Assembly (NCBI RefSeq): GCF_030269365.1
Contig: NZ_BSTF01000013.1
Span: 1 to 64,000 of the forward strand
Source of the DNA: Lentzea sp. NBRC 102530
Lineage (GTDB): Bacteria > Actinomycetota > Actinomycetes > Mycobacteriales > Pseudonocardiaceae
Length of the DNA stretch: 64,000 nt
Reading direction: 5' to 3'
Shown here: positions 9,253 to 17,117 of the stretch, piece by piece
How positions within the stretch are numbered: position 1 is the first letter of the stretch
Layout of the letters: every line of letters starts with the position of its first letter
Made by a program: the position numbers and the translations under genes
The notes under the pieces: generated by a model
What the model saw: the letters and a program-made list of their open reading frames with translations, nothing else
The model's database searches: none
What the model was told of the DNA's origin: nothing

Positions 9253-9516
9253 TCAAACGTGGTTGCGGACCAGCTCCGACAACCTCGGCGCGCTTGTGGT
9301 GTCCCCCAGCGCCTCGCCCAGTGCGACCAGCCGGACGTGGTGGTCGTGCTCGATCTCCAGCTGGTCGTCGAAGATCCAGCTGCACATGGTGTCGAACGCG
9401 AGCTCGACCTCCCCGGCCGCGACCAGCTCCTGAACGTCGGCCCTCACCTCGTCGCGCGTCACGGGCGACTCGGCGAGCAGGCTCAGGACGGCTGCGTGGA
9501 GTTGGCGAGAATCCAT
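9253..9516 (-). CDS. Small MafI-like immunity protein
   Basis: 87 residues from ATG 9516, with AGGAGG-like purines upstream. The all-helical acidic protein contains ELAFDTMCSWIFDDQLEIEH followed by a helix ending VALGEALG. This pattern (ELAxDxLCxWIxDxxLxI then LxxLGExLG) is what I remember of the MafI immunity family, which protects against Maf-type polymorphic toxins. No toxin gene lies beside it, so it may be an orphan immunity gene or part of a defence stock. The family call is from memory and moderate. Confidence 0.5.
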   Translation of the reverse strand: MDSRQLHAAVLSLLAESPVTRDEVRADVQELVAAGEVELAFDTMCSWIFDDQLEIEHDHHVRLVALGEALGDTTSAPRLSELVRNHV

Positions 9517-9575
9517 GGCTTCTCCGTCAGAGGAGGAGGGCGAGGCGGTTCCCCGCATTGAACCAAGCAGGCGTC

Positions 9576-10175
9576 CTAACGCGTGAACGCCAGCTCGAAG
9601 CGGTGCGCGAACGCCCGGTACGAGCGCGCGTAGACGTCCCGGCTGTCCGCCACCCGCTCGCGTTCCTTCTCCAGCACCTCCCCCGCCGCGCCCGCGTTGC
9701 CGTTCAGCACGTGGATGATCGCGAGCTTGCGCGCCCGTTCGAAGTCCAGCAACGACTCGGGCTTCGCGACGAGCTCGCGCGCGACCGTCTCCCACTTCGC
9801 GTACTTGTCGACGTACGGCTTGCCGAACTTCAGAAACGCGGCCACCACAGCGGAAGCGACCGCCGCGTGGTCACCGCCGGGCGAGAAGTTCCAGTGCCAC
9901 ACCGGTTTCTCGCCCATCAGCGCGCCCACCGGCGTGGAAACCAGTGGTGTGCCGGGGATTCCGACGCCCAGAGCGCGGCACACCTCGTCGTAGCGGCGGA
10001 AGCAGACGCCGACGAGCGGGGTGAGGTCGAGGGAGCCGGAGACGCCGAAACCGAGCCAGCCGGCCACGCCGTCGCCGCGCTCCTGGAGCCAGGCGTGGCC
10101 GCGGCGGACGAAGCCGGTCGGGCGCAGGGCGGTGTCCACGGCGACGAGCACATCGGTTTTCGGTGAAGGCCTCAC
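9576..10175 (-). CDS. Hypothetical protein, 199 aa (DUF4304-like?)
   Basis: Opens with RPSPKTDVLVAVDTALRPTG then FVRRGHAWLQERGDGVAGWL. That layout, a helix followed by GF.R....W....., recalls DUF4304-type proteins often found near toxin systems. It ends with two helices (RARKLAIIHVLNGNAG, ADSRDVYARSYRAFAHRFEL). The start is GTG 10175 with no strong ribosome site. No membrane or secretion signals. Not certain beyond being a soluble protein. Confidence 0.55.
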   Translation of the reverse strand: MRPSPKTDVLVAVDTALRPTGFVRRGHAWLQERGDGVAGWLGFGVSGSLDLTPLVGVCFRRYDEVCRALGVGIPGTPLVSTPVGALMGEKPVWHWNFSPGGDHAAVASAVVAAFLKFGKPYVDKYAKWETVARELVAKPESLLDFERARKLAIIHVLNGNAGAAGEVLEKERERVADSRDVYARSYRAFAHRFELAFTR

Positions 10176-10212
10176 GAACGACAGGGTCCCAAACGAACGC
10201 GCATCCCGCCGG

Positions 10213-10875
10213 TCAACGCGGGCGCGCCATCACCTGGTCCACCGGTGGCAACCGGGAGGGCGGCTCGTCGGTGACCCAGGCGTACTCGATCGCCGACAGC
10301 CTGCCGCCGGTGGTCCACAGCAGGATCTCGCCGACGTACTCCCCTGCCGCGTGCACGGGGGCGTCGACCGGGAGGACGCCGTCGGCGACCTCGGCGGCCG
10401 GGCCGCTCGTGTCGACGTCGAGGCTGGCCGAACCCTCGTACCAGGGCTTCAGGACGCGGACGTGGTCCAACTGGGCGCGCAGCCCGGCGGCGCCGGGGAC
10501 GTCGGCGGCGAGGATTCGTGCCAGCACGGCGCGTTCCGAGGGTGCCAGCGGGCGCGGGCCGCCGTCGAAAGGCAACAGGCGCAGGAGCTCTGCGGCGAGC
10601 GCGCGCACCTCGGCCCACTGCGGGGACCCCTCCAGCGCGTCGACGTGCCAGACGGGACCGGGACCGCTCATCTCGTCCAGCAGGGCGTCGACGCGCTCGG
10701 CCACGGCGACGGCCTCGGGAGCCTGGCGCAGCAGGTAGTGCTTGACGTCGTCGAACTCCAGCGCGAGTTCGTCGGCGGACGGGGCGGTGCCGATCGACTC
10801 CAGGTACTCGCGTTGTGCCTGCGCCGGCAGCGCGAGCCGCCGCACCGGGTTCACGAGTCCGCCCTCGGAACGCAC
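10213..10875 (-). CDS. Hypothetical protein, 220 aa, coupled to upstream gene
   Basis: Soluble protein rich in Ala, Leu and Glu, ending in a beta-rich part (YVGEILLWTTGGRLSAIEYA, then TDEPPSRLPPVDQV). That ending resembles immunity or SMI1-neighbour proteins that finish on W.TDEPP.RLP. The start is GTG 10875, preceded by GAGGGGG and 10 nt after the stop of the upstream gene; GTG 10854 is an alternative with its own purine-rich site. Apparently co-transcribed with the gene at 10886. Family not recognised. Confidence 0.55.
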   Translation of the reverse strand: MRSEGGLVNPVRRLALPAQAQREYLESIGTAPSADELALEFDDVKHYLLRQAPEAVAVAERVDALLDEMSGPGPVWHVDALEGSPQWAEVRALAAELLRLLPFDGGPRPLAPSERAVLARILAADVPGAAGLRAQLDHVRVLKPWYEGSASLDVDTSGPAAEVADGVLPVDAPVHAAGEYVGEILLWTTGGRLSAIEYAWVTDEPPSRLPPVDQVMARPR

Positions 10876-10885
10876 GGGCACCCCC

Positions 10886-11707
10886 TCAGTGCAGGACCGG
10901 CGCGAGGAACTCGGCCAGCTTCCGCAGGACGTCCGACGGCACCTCGTCCAGGTGCTCGGTGAGCTGCAAAAGTATGCGGCCGCCACCGAGGTGCTCAACG
11001 GAATAACAGGGCGCCGTCGCGCAGACCTCCTGCACACCACCCAAAGCGGCGACTTGACGTGGTCCGAGCAACGTCGCCCAGTGCGGTCCGCGGGCCAGTT
11101 CGGCCGCCATGAACAACGACTCGTCCAGGCCGACGCCGACGGACACCTCGTGCGCGGTCCGCACCCCCACCCGGTCGAGCGTGATCCACCCGCCCGAGGC
11201 CTGGACCAGGGACGCGCCCGTGCGGAACGCCGACAGCCACTCCCCCTGCACGGCGTGGGAGATCCAGCCGCCGAACAACGTCCGCGAGGCCGTGACGACG
11301 ACCTGGTGCGGGAACGCCGGGTCGTCCTTCAGCAGGACCTCGGCGCTCCAGCCGTCGTCCGCCAGCGGCAGGCCCTGCGAGTCGAGCTGGACGAGCTGCA
11401 CGCGCAGGAACGACGGCAGGTCGGCCAGGGCCGCCGTCCACGACGATCGGGTGAACTCGCCCGTGGAGAGCCGCAGCCGGGCGTATCCCGGCGGGCCCCA
11501 GGGCGTTGTGTCAGAGGGTTCGTAGTCGCGCGCCACCGCGATGAGTTCGTCGATCGAGGCGGGGCACAGCGGCGTGAGCAGGTCGGTGAACAGCGCGCCG
11601 AACCACTCGGCCAGCGCAGGGCGGTCGACGCCGGAGAACGTGTCCAGCTCCAGGCGGACGACGTGGGGCGGCGACACAGGTCTCGGAAGCGTCAGATCTG
11701 TGCTCAA
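10886..11707 (-). CDS. Hypothetical protein, 273 aa
   Basis: A soluble protein starting at TTG 11707 (STDLTLPRPVSPPHVV). It contains LDTFSGVDRPALAEWFGALF, many tryptophans and a C-terminal helical EVPSDVLRKLAEFLAPVL. No signal peptide, membrane helix or known catalytic motif could be seen. It forms a two-gene unit with the gene at 10213. The terminator of the acyl-CoA dehydrogenase lies just upstream, so this pair needs its own promoter in roughly 11708-11740. Confidence 0.55.
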   Translation of the reverse strand: MSTDLTLPRPVSPPHVVRLELDTFSGVDRPALAEWFGALFTDLLTPLCPASIDELIAVARDYEPSDTTPWGPPGYARLRLSTGEFTRSSWTAALADLPSFLRVQLVQLDSQGLPLADDGWSAEVLLKDDPAFPHQVVVTASRTLFGGWISHAVQGEWLSAFRTGASLVQASGGWITLDRVGVRTAHEVSVGVGLDESLFMAAELARGPHWATLLGPRQVAALGGVQEVCATAPCYSVEHLGGGRILLQLTEHLDEVPSDVLRKLAEFLAPVLH

Positions 11708-11739
11708 AGTGAGCGAACCTTATGGCCCGCAGGCGAAAT

Positions 11740-11779
11740 CCGTTAGGGGCCAGTCCCGTGAAAGATTGGCCCCTAACGG
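11740..11779 (-). terminator. Terminator after the acyl-CoA dehydrogenase gene
   Basis: A perfect 13-bp inverted repeat (11740-11752 with 11767-11779, arm CCGTTAGGGGCCA) with a 14-nt loop, 18 nt past the stop codon at 11797. Only a weak T-run follows. Confidence 0.7.
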
Positions 11780-11796
11780 GTTAACGCGAATTTCGT

Positions 11797-12993
11797 CTAA
11801 CCGCGAGACTGGTAGTCGCGGAGCAGGCCGCGGCTGATGATCGTCTTCTGGATCTCGGACGTGCCCTCGCCGATCAGCAGGAACGGGGCCTCGCGCATCA
11901 GGCGCTCGATCTCGTACTCCTTGGAGTAGCCGTAGCCGCCGTGGATGCGGAACGACTCCTGGGTGACCTCGGCGCAGTACTCCGAGGCGATGAGCTTGGC
12001 CATGCCGGCCTCGACGTCGTTGCGCTGACCGGAGTCCTTCAACCGGGCCGCGTTCACCATCATCAGGTGCGCGGCCTCGACCTTCGTCGCCATCTCGGCG
12101 AGCTTGAACGCGATGGCCTGGTGCTCGGCGATGGCCTTGCCGAACGTCCTGCGCTGCTGCGAGTAGTCGATCGCGAGCTCGAACGCGCGGATCGCGATGC
12201 CGCACGCGCGGGCGGCCACGTTCACGCGGCCCACCTCGACGCCGTCCATCATGTGCCGGAAGCCCTGGCCGGTGACGCCGCCGAGCACCTGGTCCGCGGC
12301 GATCTCGAAGCCGTCGAACACCATCTCGGTGGTGTCGACGCCCTTGTAGCCCATCTTGTCGATCTTGCCGGGGATGGTGAGGCCCGGCAGGACCTCGCCA
12401 TAGCCCTCGGGCTTCTCGACCAGGAACGTCGTGAGGTTCTGGTGTGGCTTCTCCGCGCCCTCGTCGGTCTTCACCAGCACGGCGGTCAGGTTGGACGTGC
12501 CGCCGTTCGTCAGCCACATCTTCTGGCCGTTGATGGTGTACCCGGACTCCCCGCGGACGGCGCGGGTGCGGATCGCGGCGACGTCGGAGCCGAGTTCGGG
12601 CTCGGACATGGAGAACGACCCGCGCACCTCGCCCGCAGCCATCCGCGGCAGGTACTTCTCCTTCTGCTCGGGCGTGCCGTGCTGCTTGAGCATGTGCGCC
12701 ACGATGAAGTGGGTGTTGATGACGCCGGAGACGCTCATCCACCCGCGCGCGATCTGCTCGACCACCAGGGCGTACGTCAGCAGGGACTCGCCCAGGCCGC
12801 CGTACTCCTCCGGGATCGTCAGGCCGAAGAGGCCCATCTCCTTCATGCCGTCGACGATGTCGGCGGGGTACGTGTCGCCGTGCTCCAGCGTCTGGGCGTG
12901 CGGAATGATTTCCTTGTCCACGAACGTGCGCACGGTCGCGAGGATTTCTTCCTGGATGTCCGTGAGACCCGCGGTCTGGGCGAGGCGCGCCAT
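11797..12993 (-). CDS. Acyl-CoA dehydrogenase
   Basis: A 398-residue FAD-dependent acyl-CoA dehydrogenase that introduces the alpha-beta double bond in an acyl-CoA thioester and passes electrons to ETF. Typical blocks are present: MSEPELGSDVAAIRTRA (flavin/substrate contact), YTINGQKMWLTNGG, RRTFGKAIAEHQAIAFKLA and FRIHGGYGYSKEYEIERLMR. In the final IGEGTSEIQK motif, Glu376 is the expected catalytic base. Length and this Glu position fit short/branched-chain dehydrogenases (FadE19 or isovaleryl-CoA type). A motif shared with the CitE-like lyase gene lies just upstream of its start (13018-13030), suggesting joint control, perhaps of branched-chain amino acid breakdown. Confidence 0.88.
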   Translation of the reverse strand: MARLAQTAGLTDIQEEILATVRTFVDKEIIPHAQTLEHGDTYPADIVDGMKEMGLFGLTIPEEYGGLGESLLTYALVVEQIARGWMSVSGVINTHFIVAHMLKQHGTPEQKEKYLPRMAAGEVRGSFSMSEPELGSDVAAIRTRAVRGESGYTINGQKMWLTNGGTSNLTAVLVKTDEGAEKPHQNLTTFLVEKPEGYGEVLPGLTIPGKIDKMGYKGVDTTEMVFDGFEIAADQVLGGVTGQGFRHMMDGVEVGRVNVAARACGIAIRAFELAIDYSQQRRTFGKAIAEHQAIAFKLAEMATKVEAAHLMMVNAARLKDSGQRNDVEAGMAKLIASEYCAEVTQESFRIHGGYGYSKEYEIERLMREAPFLLIGEGTSEIQKTIISRGLLRDYQSRG

Positions 12994-13017
12994 CGCACTT
13001 CCCTTCCAAGGCTGAGG

Positions 13018-13030
13018 TTACCGGCGAGTA
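13018..13030. promoter_or_regulatory. Candidate operator shared with the citE-like gene
   Basis: TTACCGGCGAGTA, an imperfect inverted repeat 25 nt upstream of the dehydrogenase start. A near-identical site, GTACCGGCCGGTAAC, lies just upstream of the CitE-like gene at 15838. The form (TACC-N4-GGTA or AGTA) is typical of TetR-family sites; the regulator is not in this window. Confidence 0.45.
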
Positions 13031-13144
13031 TGGACCGGTTAACGCTCGTTTGCGACCGGGGTGTGCTCTCCGCAACAACGCGGGTGCCCGCTGTACCGAA
13101 ACAGCATCGCCGCTCGCGGTAACCCTCCGTCCACCAGACGCGAA

Positions 13145-13182
13145 GAGGTGGTGGAGCGGCGTCCTCGCCGCTCCACCACCTC
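13145..13182 (-). terminator. Terminator of the DUF6355 gene pair
   Basis: A perfect 17-bp stem (13145-13161 with 13166-13182; GAGGTGGTGGAGCGGCG arm) around a TCCT loop, 12 nt past the stop codon of the second DUF6355 gene. Confidence 0.85.
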
Positions 13183-13193
13183 GACCGTTCGAC

Positions 13194-13508
13194 CTACGGG
13201 CGCGTCTCACCCACGTTCTGGCAGAGCTCTCCCTTATACCAGGCGAAGTACGCGAGATCGCGCAGAGCGTTGTAGCCGGGACCGGCACAGAGGTCGTAGC
13301 CGGGAGACGCCGACATCTCGACCCTCACCCACACCTTCGTGGAGGAGTCGCAATGCACGTAACTCGGCGGGTAGCCGCCCAGGCCGGTCTTACCCGGCAC
13401 GTAGCCGCACTGCTGAGCCGACGCGGCGGGAGCCAGGACGACCGCCGACGCGAGCGCGGCTCCCGCCAACGCGAGCCCCATGACGCCCTTGCGCAGATTT
13501 GTTTTCAT
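13194..13508 (-). CDS. Secreted DUF6355 family protein (second copy)
   Basis: 104 residues from ATG 13508, preceded by GGGGGAAAA. A Sec signal peptide (KTNLRKGVMGLALAGAALAS) ends near APAASA. The mature part keeps the pattern CGY...YVHCDSSTKVWVRVE...YDLCAGPGYNAL...GELC, with four cysteines that probably form two disulphides. I recall this as the DUF6355 family, named for natural-product clusters in Actinosynnema-like genera. It lies 17 nt after a paralogous gene and is likely co-transcribed with it. Function unknown; a small secreted protein. Confidence 0.75.
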   Translation of the reverse strand: MKTNLRKGVMGLALAGAALASAVVLAPAASAQQCGYVPGKTGLGGYPPSYVHCDSSTKVWVRVEMSASPGYDLCAGPGYNALRDLAYFAWYKGELCQNVGETRP

Positions 13509-13525
13509 TTTTCCCCCAGATGCGA

Positions 13526-13846
13526 TCAGCGCGGGTCGCGAATGTCGCCAACGGTGTTGCACAGAGCACCCGCATACCACGCGTTCTGCACGATGAACAC
13601 ATTTCCGAGTTCAGTGCGACCCGGCCCGACACACAACTCGATGTCGGCATGGCTGATGAAGTCGACGTGGATCCACACCTTCGACGACCCGTCGCAGTGG
13701 TAGTAGACCGTCTGCGTGGCAGGCGTTCCCTCGACCTGGTAGCCGCAGGCCATGGCCTGCGCCGAGGTCCCACCGACGAGCAGAAGGCCGGCTGCGACGG
13801 CAGCGGAGGACAGCACCGCGAAGGATTTCCGCAGAGAGGTTTTCAT
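13526..13846 (-). CDS. Secreted DUF6355 family protein (first copy)
   Basis: 106 residues from ATG 13846, with GGGGG upstream. The signal peptide (MKTSLRKSFAVLSSAAVAAG) ends near SAQA. The mature part is CGYQV...YYHCDGSSKVWIHVDF...IELCVGPGRTELG...AGALCNTVGDIR. The start MKTxLRK, the four-cysteine layout and the C-terminal NVG/TVG show that it is a tandem duplicate of the next gene, now well diverged. The two differ mostly in loops, which suggests different partners or ligands rather than recent copying. Confidence 0.75.
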   Translation of the reverse strand: MKTSLRKSFAVLSSAAVAAGLLLVGGTSAQAMACGYQVEGTPATQTVYYHCDGSSKVWIHVDFISHADIELCVGPGRTELGNVFIVQNAWYAGALCNTVGDIRDPR

Positions 13847-14116
13847 TCAAAGCCCCCATTTATCAGCAACACGGAACGCAGGACCGAGTCAGTCCCCCAG
13901 GACGCCCCGTGCGCATTGCGCGAACTTTCATCCGCATCTCCGACCCTGGCACAGCAGTAACGTGATCGTCAAGCACATCCGCGAACTATGCAAACTATTT
14001 GCCCGCCGAAGGAAACGACACCATTGAAGGACTGCCGCGGTACCCACCGCCACGCGAATCCAAACCTCGGCGGACGGCCTTATACGCTCTGCCCTACAAC
14101 CGCCAGGGGGAACACG

Positions 14117-14530
14117 ATGACCTACGACCCTTACAACCCGAAGCAGCCGGGTGACCCTTACGGCCAGCAGCAGCCCTACGGCCAGCCGGGCGCCTACGGC
14201 CAGCCGGGTCCGTACGGTCAGCCAGGCCCGTACGGCCAGCCGATGTACGGCTACGGCTACCCGCCGCCCATGCCCAAGCCGCAGACGAGCGCGATCGTGT
14301 CGCTGGTGCTGTCCATCGCGGGGTTCGTGACGTGCGGTCTCTCGTCGATCGTGGGCGTCGTGTTCGGCCACATCGCGATGGGGAAGATCAAGCGCGGCGA
14401 GGAGGAGGGCCACGGTCTGGCGCTCGCCGGCATCATCGTCGGCTACTGCGTCCTCGGCGGTTGGTTGATCTACCTGGGGTTCTACCTCTTCGTGATCCTC
14501 GCGGTGTTCAGCGGCAGTTCCTACAACTGA
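14117..14530 (+). CDS. DUF4190 membrane protein with Tyr/Gln/Pro-rich repeats
   Basis: 137 residues from ATG 14117 with AGGGGG upstream. The first 50 residues are low-complexity PYGQPG/AYGQPG repeats ending in YGYPPPMPKP. Two membrane helices follow (about SAIVSLVLSIAGFVTCG and GIIVGYCVLGGWLIYLGFYL), flanking the DUF4190 hairpin VFGHIAMGKIKRGEEEG. Such proteins are common in actinomycetes. The repeat tail is probably a flexible cytoplasmic interaction region. Transcribed divergently from the DUF6355 pair across 270 bp without another gene. Confidence 0.8.
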   Translation: MTYDPYNPKQPGDPYGQQQPYGQPGAYGQPGPYGQPGPYGQPMYGYGYPPPMPKPQTSAIVSLVLSIAGFVTCGLSSIVGVVFGHIAMGKIKRGEEEGHGLALAGIIVGYCVLGGWLIYLGFYLFVILAVFSGSSYN

Positions 14531-14539
14531 ACCGAGCGC

Positions 14540-14728
14540 TCACCCCGCGAGGGCGATCTCCAGAGCGCCACCGCAGTGGCGGCAGACGTCGGCGAACACG
14601 TGGACGTCGGCGGCACAGCCGGGGCAGCTGCGGAAGCTGCGCTCCAGCAGGTCGTCCTCACGGCGTTTGAAGAGCCGCAACCGTCTGCTCGTCTTGCCGT
14701 TACTCGAACGTGACATGACGACGAGCAT
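14540..14728 (-). CDS. Small zinc-ribbon protein
   Basis: 62 residues (58 if ATG 14716 is used). A basic N-terminus (SRSSNGKTSRRLRLFKRRED) precedes a rubredoxin-like zinc knuckle CPGCAADVHVFADVCRHCGG, with two CxxC pairs. It could bind nucleic acid or a protein partner; the function is unknown. It converges with the DUF4190 gene with 9 nt between the stops. Confidence 0.6.
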   Translation of the reverse strand: MLVVMSRSSNGKTSRRLRLFKRREDDLLERSFRSCPGCAADVHVFADVCRHCGGALEIALAG

Positions 14729-14768
14729 GCACCCGCACCAGGGCTTGATCGCAAACTCTTGTCACGGA

Positions 14769-14850
14769 TTGTGCCCCACTTCACCCGTTTTGAACGCAAC
14801 CTGTGACGGTCGACCACGTCCAGTGATGACTGGGGTGAAGTAGGGCACAA
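14769..14850. repeat. Long imperfect inverted repeat downstream of the citE-like gene
   Basis: Arms 14769-14786 (TTGTGCCCCACTTCACCC) and 14833-14850 pair over 18 bp with one mismatch around a 46-nt spacer, which itself holds a CCAGT/ACTGG hairpin. The outer arm begins 13 nt after the lyase stop codon. It probably acts as a terminator; the length and spacer are more than a terminator needs. Confidence 0.6.
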
Positions 14851-14863
14851 CCAGTAACGGATT

Positions 14864-15823
14864 TCAGCCCTCCGGCGGCGTCCAGACGTTCGCGCGCGCC
14901 ATGCCCGCGGCACGGCCCTTGCCGGAGATCACCAGCGCCATCTTGCGCGACGCCTCGTCGATCATCTCGTCGCCGAGCATCACCGCGCCGCGCTTGCCGC
15001 CCGCCTCGGACGTGTAGAACTCGTAGGCGTCGAGGATGTTCTCGGCGTGGTCGTAGTCCTCCTGCTTGGGGCTGAAGACCTCGTTGGCCGCCTCGATCTG
15101 GCCGGGGTGCAGCACCCACTTGCCGTCGAAGCCGAGCGCCGCCGAACGACCGGCGACGCGCTTGTAGCCGTCGACGTCGCGGATCTGCAGGTAGGGGCCG
15201 TCGATGGCCTGCTTGTCGTGGGCCCGCGCGGCCATCAGGATGCGCATCAGGATGTAGTGGTAGGCGTCGCCGACGTCGTAGCCGGGCGGCTGCTCGCCGA
15301 CCACCAGCGACTTCATGTTGATCGACGCCATGAAGTCCGCCGGGCCGAAGATGATCGTCTCGACGCGCGGCGACGCGGTGGCGATCGCGTTGACGTTGTT
15401 CAGGCCCAGGGCGTTCTCGATCTGCGCCTCGATGCCGATCTTGCCGACCTCGTAGCCCATGGTCTTCTCGATCTGGGTGATCAGGAAGTCGAGGGCGACG
15501 ACCTGCTCGGGCGTCTGCACCTTCGGCAGCATGATGCAGTCGAGGTTCGCGCCGGCGCCCTCGACGACCTCGGTGACGTCGCGGTAGGTCCACTCCGTCG
15601 TCCAGTCGTTGACGCGCACGACGCGAGCCTTGTCGCCCCAGCCGCCCTCGTTGAGCGAGGCGACGATGGTCTTGCGGGCGTCCGGCTTGGCCAGCGGGGC
15701 GCAGGCGTCCTCCAGGTCCAGGAAGACCTGGTCCGCCGGCAGCGTGCGGGCCTTGTCGATCATCTTCTGGCTGGAGCCGGGCACCGCAAGGCACGAACGA
15801 CGGGGACGCTGCTGGTCGACCAC
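14864..15823 (-). CDS. HpcH/HpaI-CitE family lyase
   Basis: A 319-residue TIM-barrel enzyme of the citrate lyase beta/malyl-CoA lyase group, which cleaves or forms a C-C bond in acyl-CoA substrates with Mg2+. Visible blocks are RSCLAVPGSSQKMIDKA, VFLDLEDACAP (acidic metal-site residues), MLPKVQTPEQV, EAQIENALGL (Glu ligand) and IIFGPADFMASI. The close LxVPGSSxKMIxKA start favours malyl-CoA or beta-methylmalyl-CoA lyase over citrate lyase. GTG 15823 has an ideal AAGGAGG. Monocistronic. A palindromic operator overlaps its leader and matches one before the acyl-CoA dehydrogenase. Confidence 0.83.
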   Translation of the reverse strand: MVDQQRPRRSCLAVPGSSQKMIDKARTLPADQVFLDLEDACAPLAKPDARKTIVASLNEGGWGDKARVVRVNDWTTEWTYRDVTEVVEGAGANLDCIMLPKVQTPEQVVALDFLITQIEKTMGYEVGKIGIEAQIENALGLNNVNAIATASPRVETIIFGPADFMASINMKSLVVGEQPPGYDVGDAYHYILMRILMAARAHDKQAIDGPYLQIRDVDGYKRVAGRSAALGFDGKWVLHPGQIEAANEVFSPKQEDYDHAENILDAYEFYTSEAGGKRGAVMLGDEMIDEASRKMALVISGKGRAAGMARANVWTPPEG

Positions 15824-15837
15824 TGGAGTACCTCCTT

Positions 15838-15852
15838 GTACCGGCCGGTAAC
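15838..15852. promoter_or_regulatory. Palindromic operator before the citE-like gene
   Basis: GTACCGGCCGGTAAC holds the perfect palindrome TACCGGCCGGTA and lies 14 nt upstream of the start codon, so a bound repressor would block initiation. It matches the site at 13018-13030 in 11 of 13 positions. Confidence 0.5.
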
Positions 15853-15933
15853 TATGAGCGCCACAGTGGCACGCATCATCTCCGGGCGCATATCCGCTGA
15901 GTCCCGTTTCACAAACCCTGGCAGGCTGAACCG

Positions 15934-16269
15934 GTGGAGATCACTCGAATCCTGGACGCGGCGCTGCGGAAAGCCGCTGCCGTCTGGATCACTTCGCCCG
16001 GCCACGAACCGCGCCTGGTGCACGCTCACTGGCGTGCCGACGCGCTGTGGGTGATCAGCGGCGGCACCGAACCGGCGGCGCCGTTGAGCGACGGCGCGGA
16101 GGTCACCGTCACCGTTCGTTCGCCCAGCACGCACTCGCACCTCGTCGACGCCCAGGCCGTCGCGCACCTCACCGAGCCGGACGACGAGACCGTGCAAGCG
16201 CTGAAGACGGCCCGCCTCAACACGAAGCCGGAGTGGGAAGCCGTGTACCGCTTGGAGTTCAGCTCGTGA
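15934..16269 (+). CDS. Hypothetical protein, 111 aa (possible PPOX-like fold)
   Basis: A soluble protein from GTG 15934 with strand-rich sections (PRLVHAHWRADALWVISGG, GAEVTVTVRSPSTHSHLVD). The order helix / strand / strand / helix is compatible with a pyridoxamine-phosphate-oxidase-like barrel, but no flavin motif can be claimed. It overlaps the next gene by 4 nt (GTGA), so the two are translated together. Function unknown. Confidence 0.65.
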   Translation: MEITRILDAALRKAAAVWITSPGHEPRLVHAHWRADALWVISGGTEPAAPLSDGAEVTVTVRSPSTHSHLVDAQAVAHLTEPDDETVQALKTARLNTKPEWEAVYRLEFSS

Positions 16270-17102
16270 TCACCGTGCCGGAGGGGTTCGGCGAAGGGCT
16301 CGGCGACGGCGCCGACGCGTGGGTGGCGTCGTTGCCGAAGCTCGCGACGAAGGCGTGCGCGCGCTGGCGGCTGACGCCGGACGGCCCGTTGATGAACGGG
16401 TTCTGCGCCGTCGTGCTGCCGGTGCGCCAGGCCGACGGGCACCCGGCCGTGCTCAAGCTGACCTGGGTCGACACCGAGACCGAGCACGAACCGCTCGCGC
16501 TCAAGATCTACGACGGTGACGGCGCCGTGCTGCTGCTGGACCACGACGCGGAACTCGGCGCGCTGCTCCTGGAACGCCTGGACCACACGCGGTCGCTGCT
16601 CGGCGAACCGATCGAGGTCGCGGTCGACGTGATCGGCTCGCTGCTGCGCCGCCACCGGCGGTTCGAGGCACCGGCCGAGATCCACCGGTTCCACAGCGAG
16701 GTCCGCGACCACCCGGCCGTGCCGGGCAGGCTGGTGGACGCCGCACGCGAGGTGGCCACCCGTCCGATGGGCAGCACCCTGGTCAACGCGGACCTGCACT
16801 ACGAGAACGTGCTGCGCGGCGACCGCGAACCGTGGTTGATGATCGACCCGAAGCCGCTGGCCGGCGACCTGGAGCGCGGCGTCTTGCCGTTGCTGTGGAA
16901 CAGGTTCGACGAGATGGACGGCCGAAAGGGACTCACCGACCGCTTTCTCGCGTTGTGCGAGGCGGGTGAGCTGGACGTGGAGAAGGCGCGGGACTGGACG
17001 CTGTACCGGGCCGTCACGAACTGGATGTGGTGCCTGGACGAGGGGGACGAGGGCCAGGCCGTGATCTGCGCCGAGATCGCCGGGTGGGCGGCCAGGGCGT
17101 GA
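16266..17102 (+). CDS. Streptomycin 6-kinase / hydroxyurea kinase-like phosphotransferase
   Basis: 278 residues from GTG 16266. It follows the APH(6)/aminoglycoside-hydroxyurea kinase family: N-lobe AVLKLTWVDTETEHEPLALK with the ATP-binding Lys, hinge-side GAVLLLDHDAELGALLLERL, and the catalytic loop LVNADLHYENVLRG (Asp and Asn in place), then WLMIDPKPLAGD with the metal-binding Asp. Such proteins phosphorylate aminoglycosides or other small molecules. Most chromosomal members have no proven drug substrate, so resistance cannot be assumed. It is coupled to the gene before it and 15 nt ahead of the MgtE-like gene. Confidence 0.78.
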   Translation: MITVPEGFGEGLGDGADAWVASLPKLATKACARWRLTPDGPLMNGFCAVVLPVRQADGHPAVLKLTWVDTETEHEPLALKIYDGDGAVLLLDHDAELGALLLERLDHTRSLLGEPIEVAVDVIGSLLRRHRRFEAPAEIHRFHSEVRDHPAVPGRLVDAAREVATRPMGSTLVNADLHYENVLRGDREPWLMIDPKPLAGDLERGVLPLLWNRFDEMDGRKGLTDRFLALCEAGELDVEKARDWTLYRAVTNWMWCLDEGDEGQAVICAEIAGWAARA

Positions 17103-17117
17103 TCTAGCCTGGTCCTC

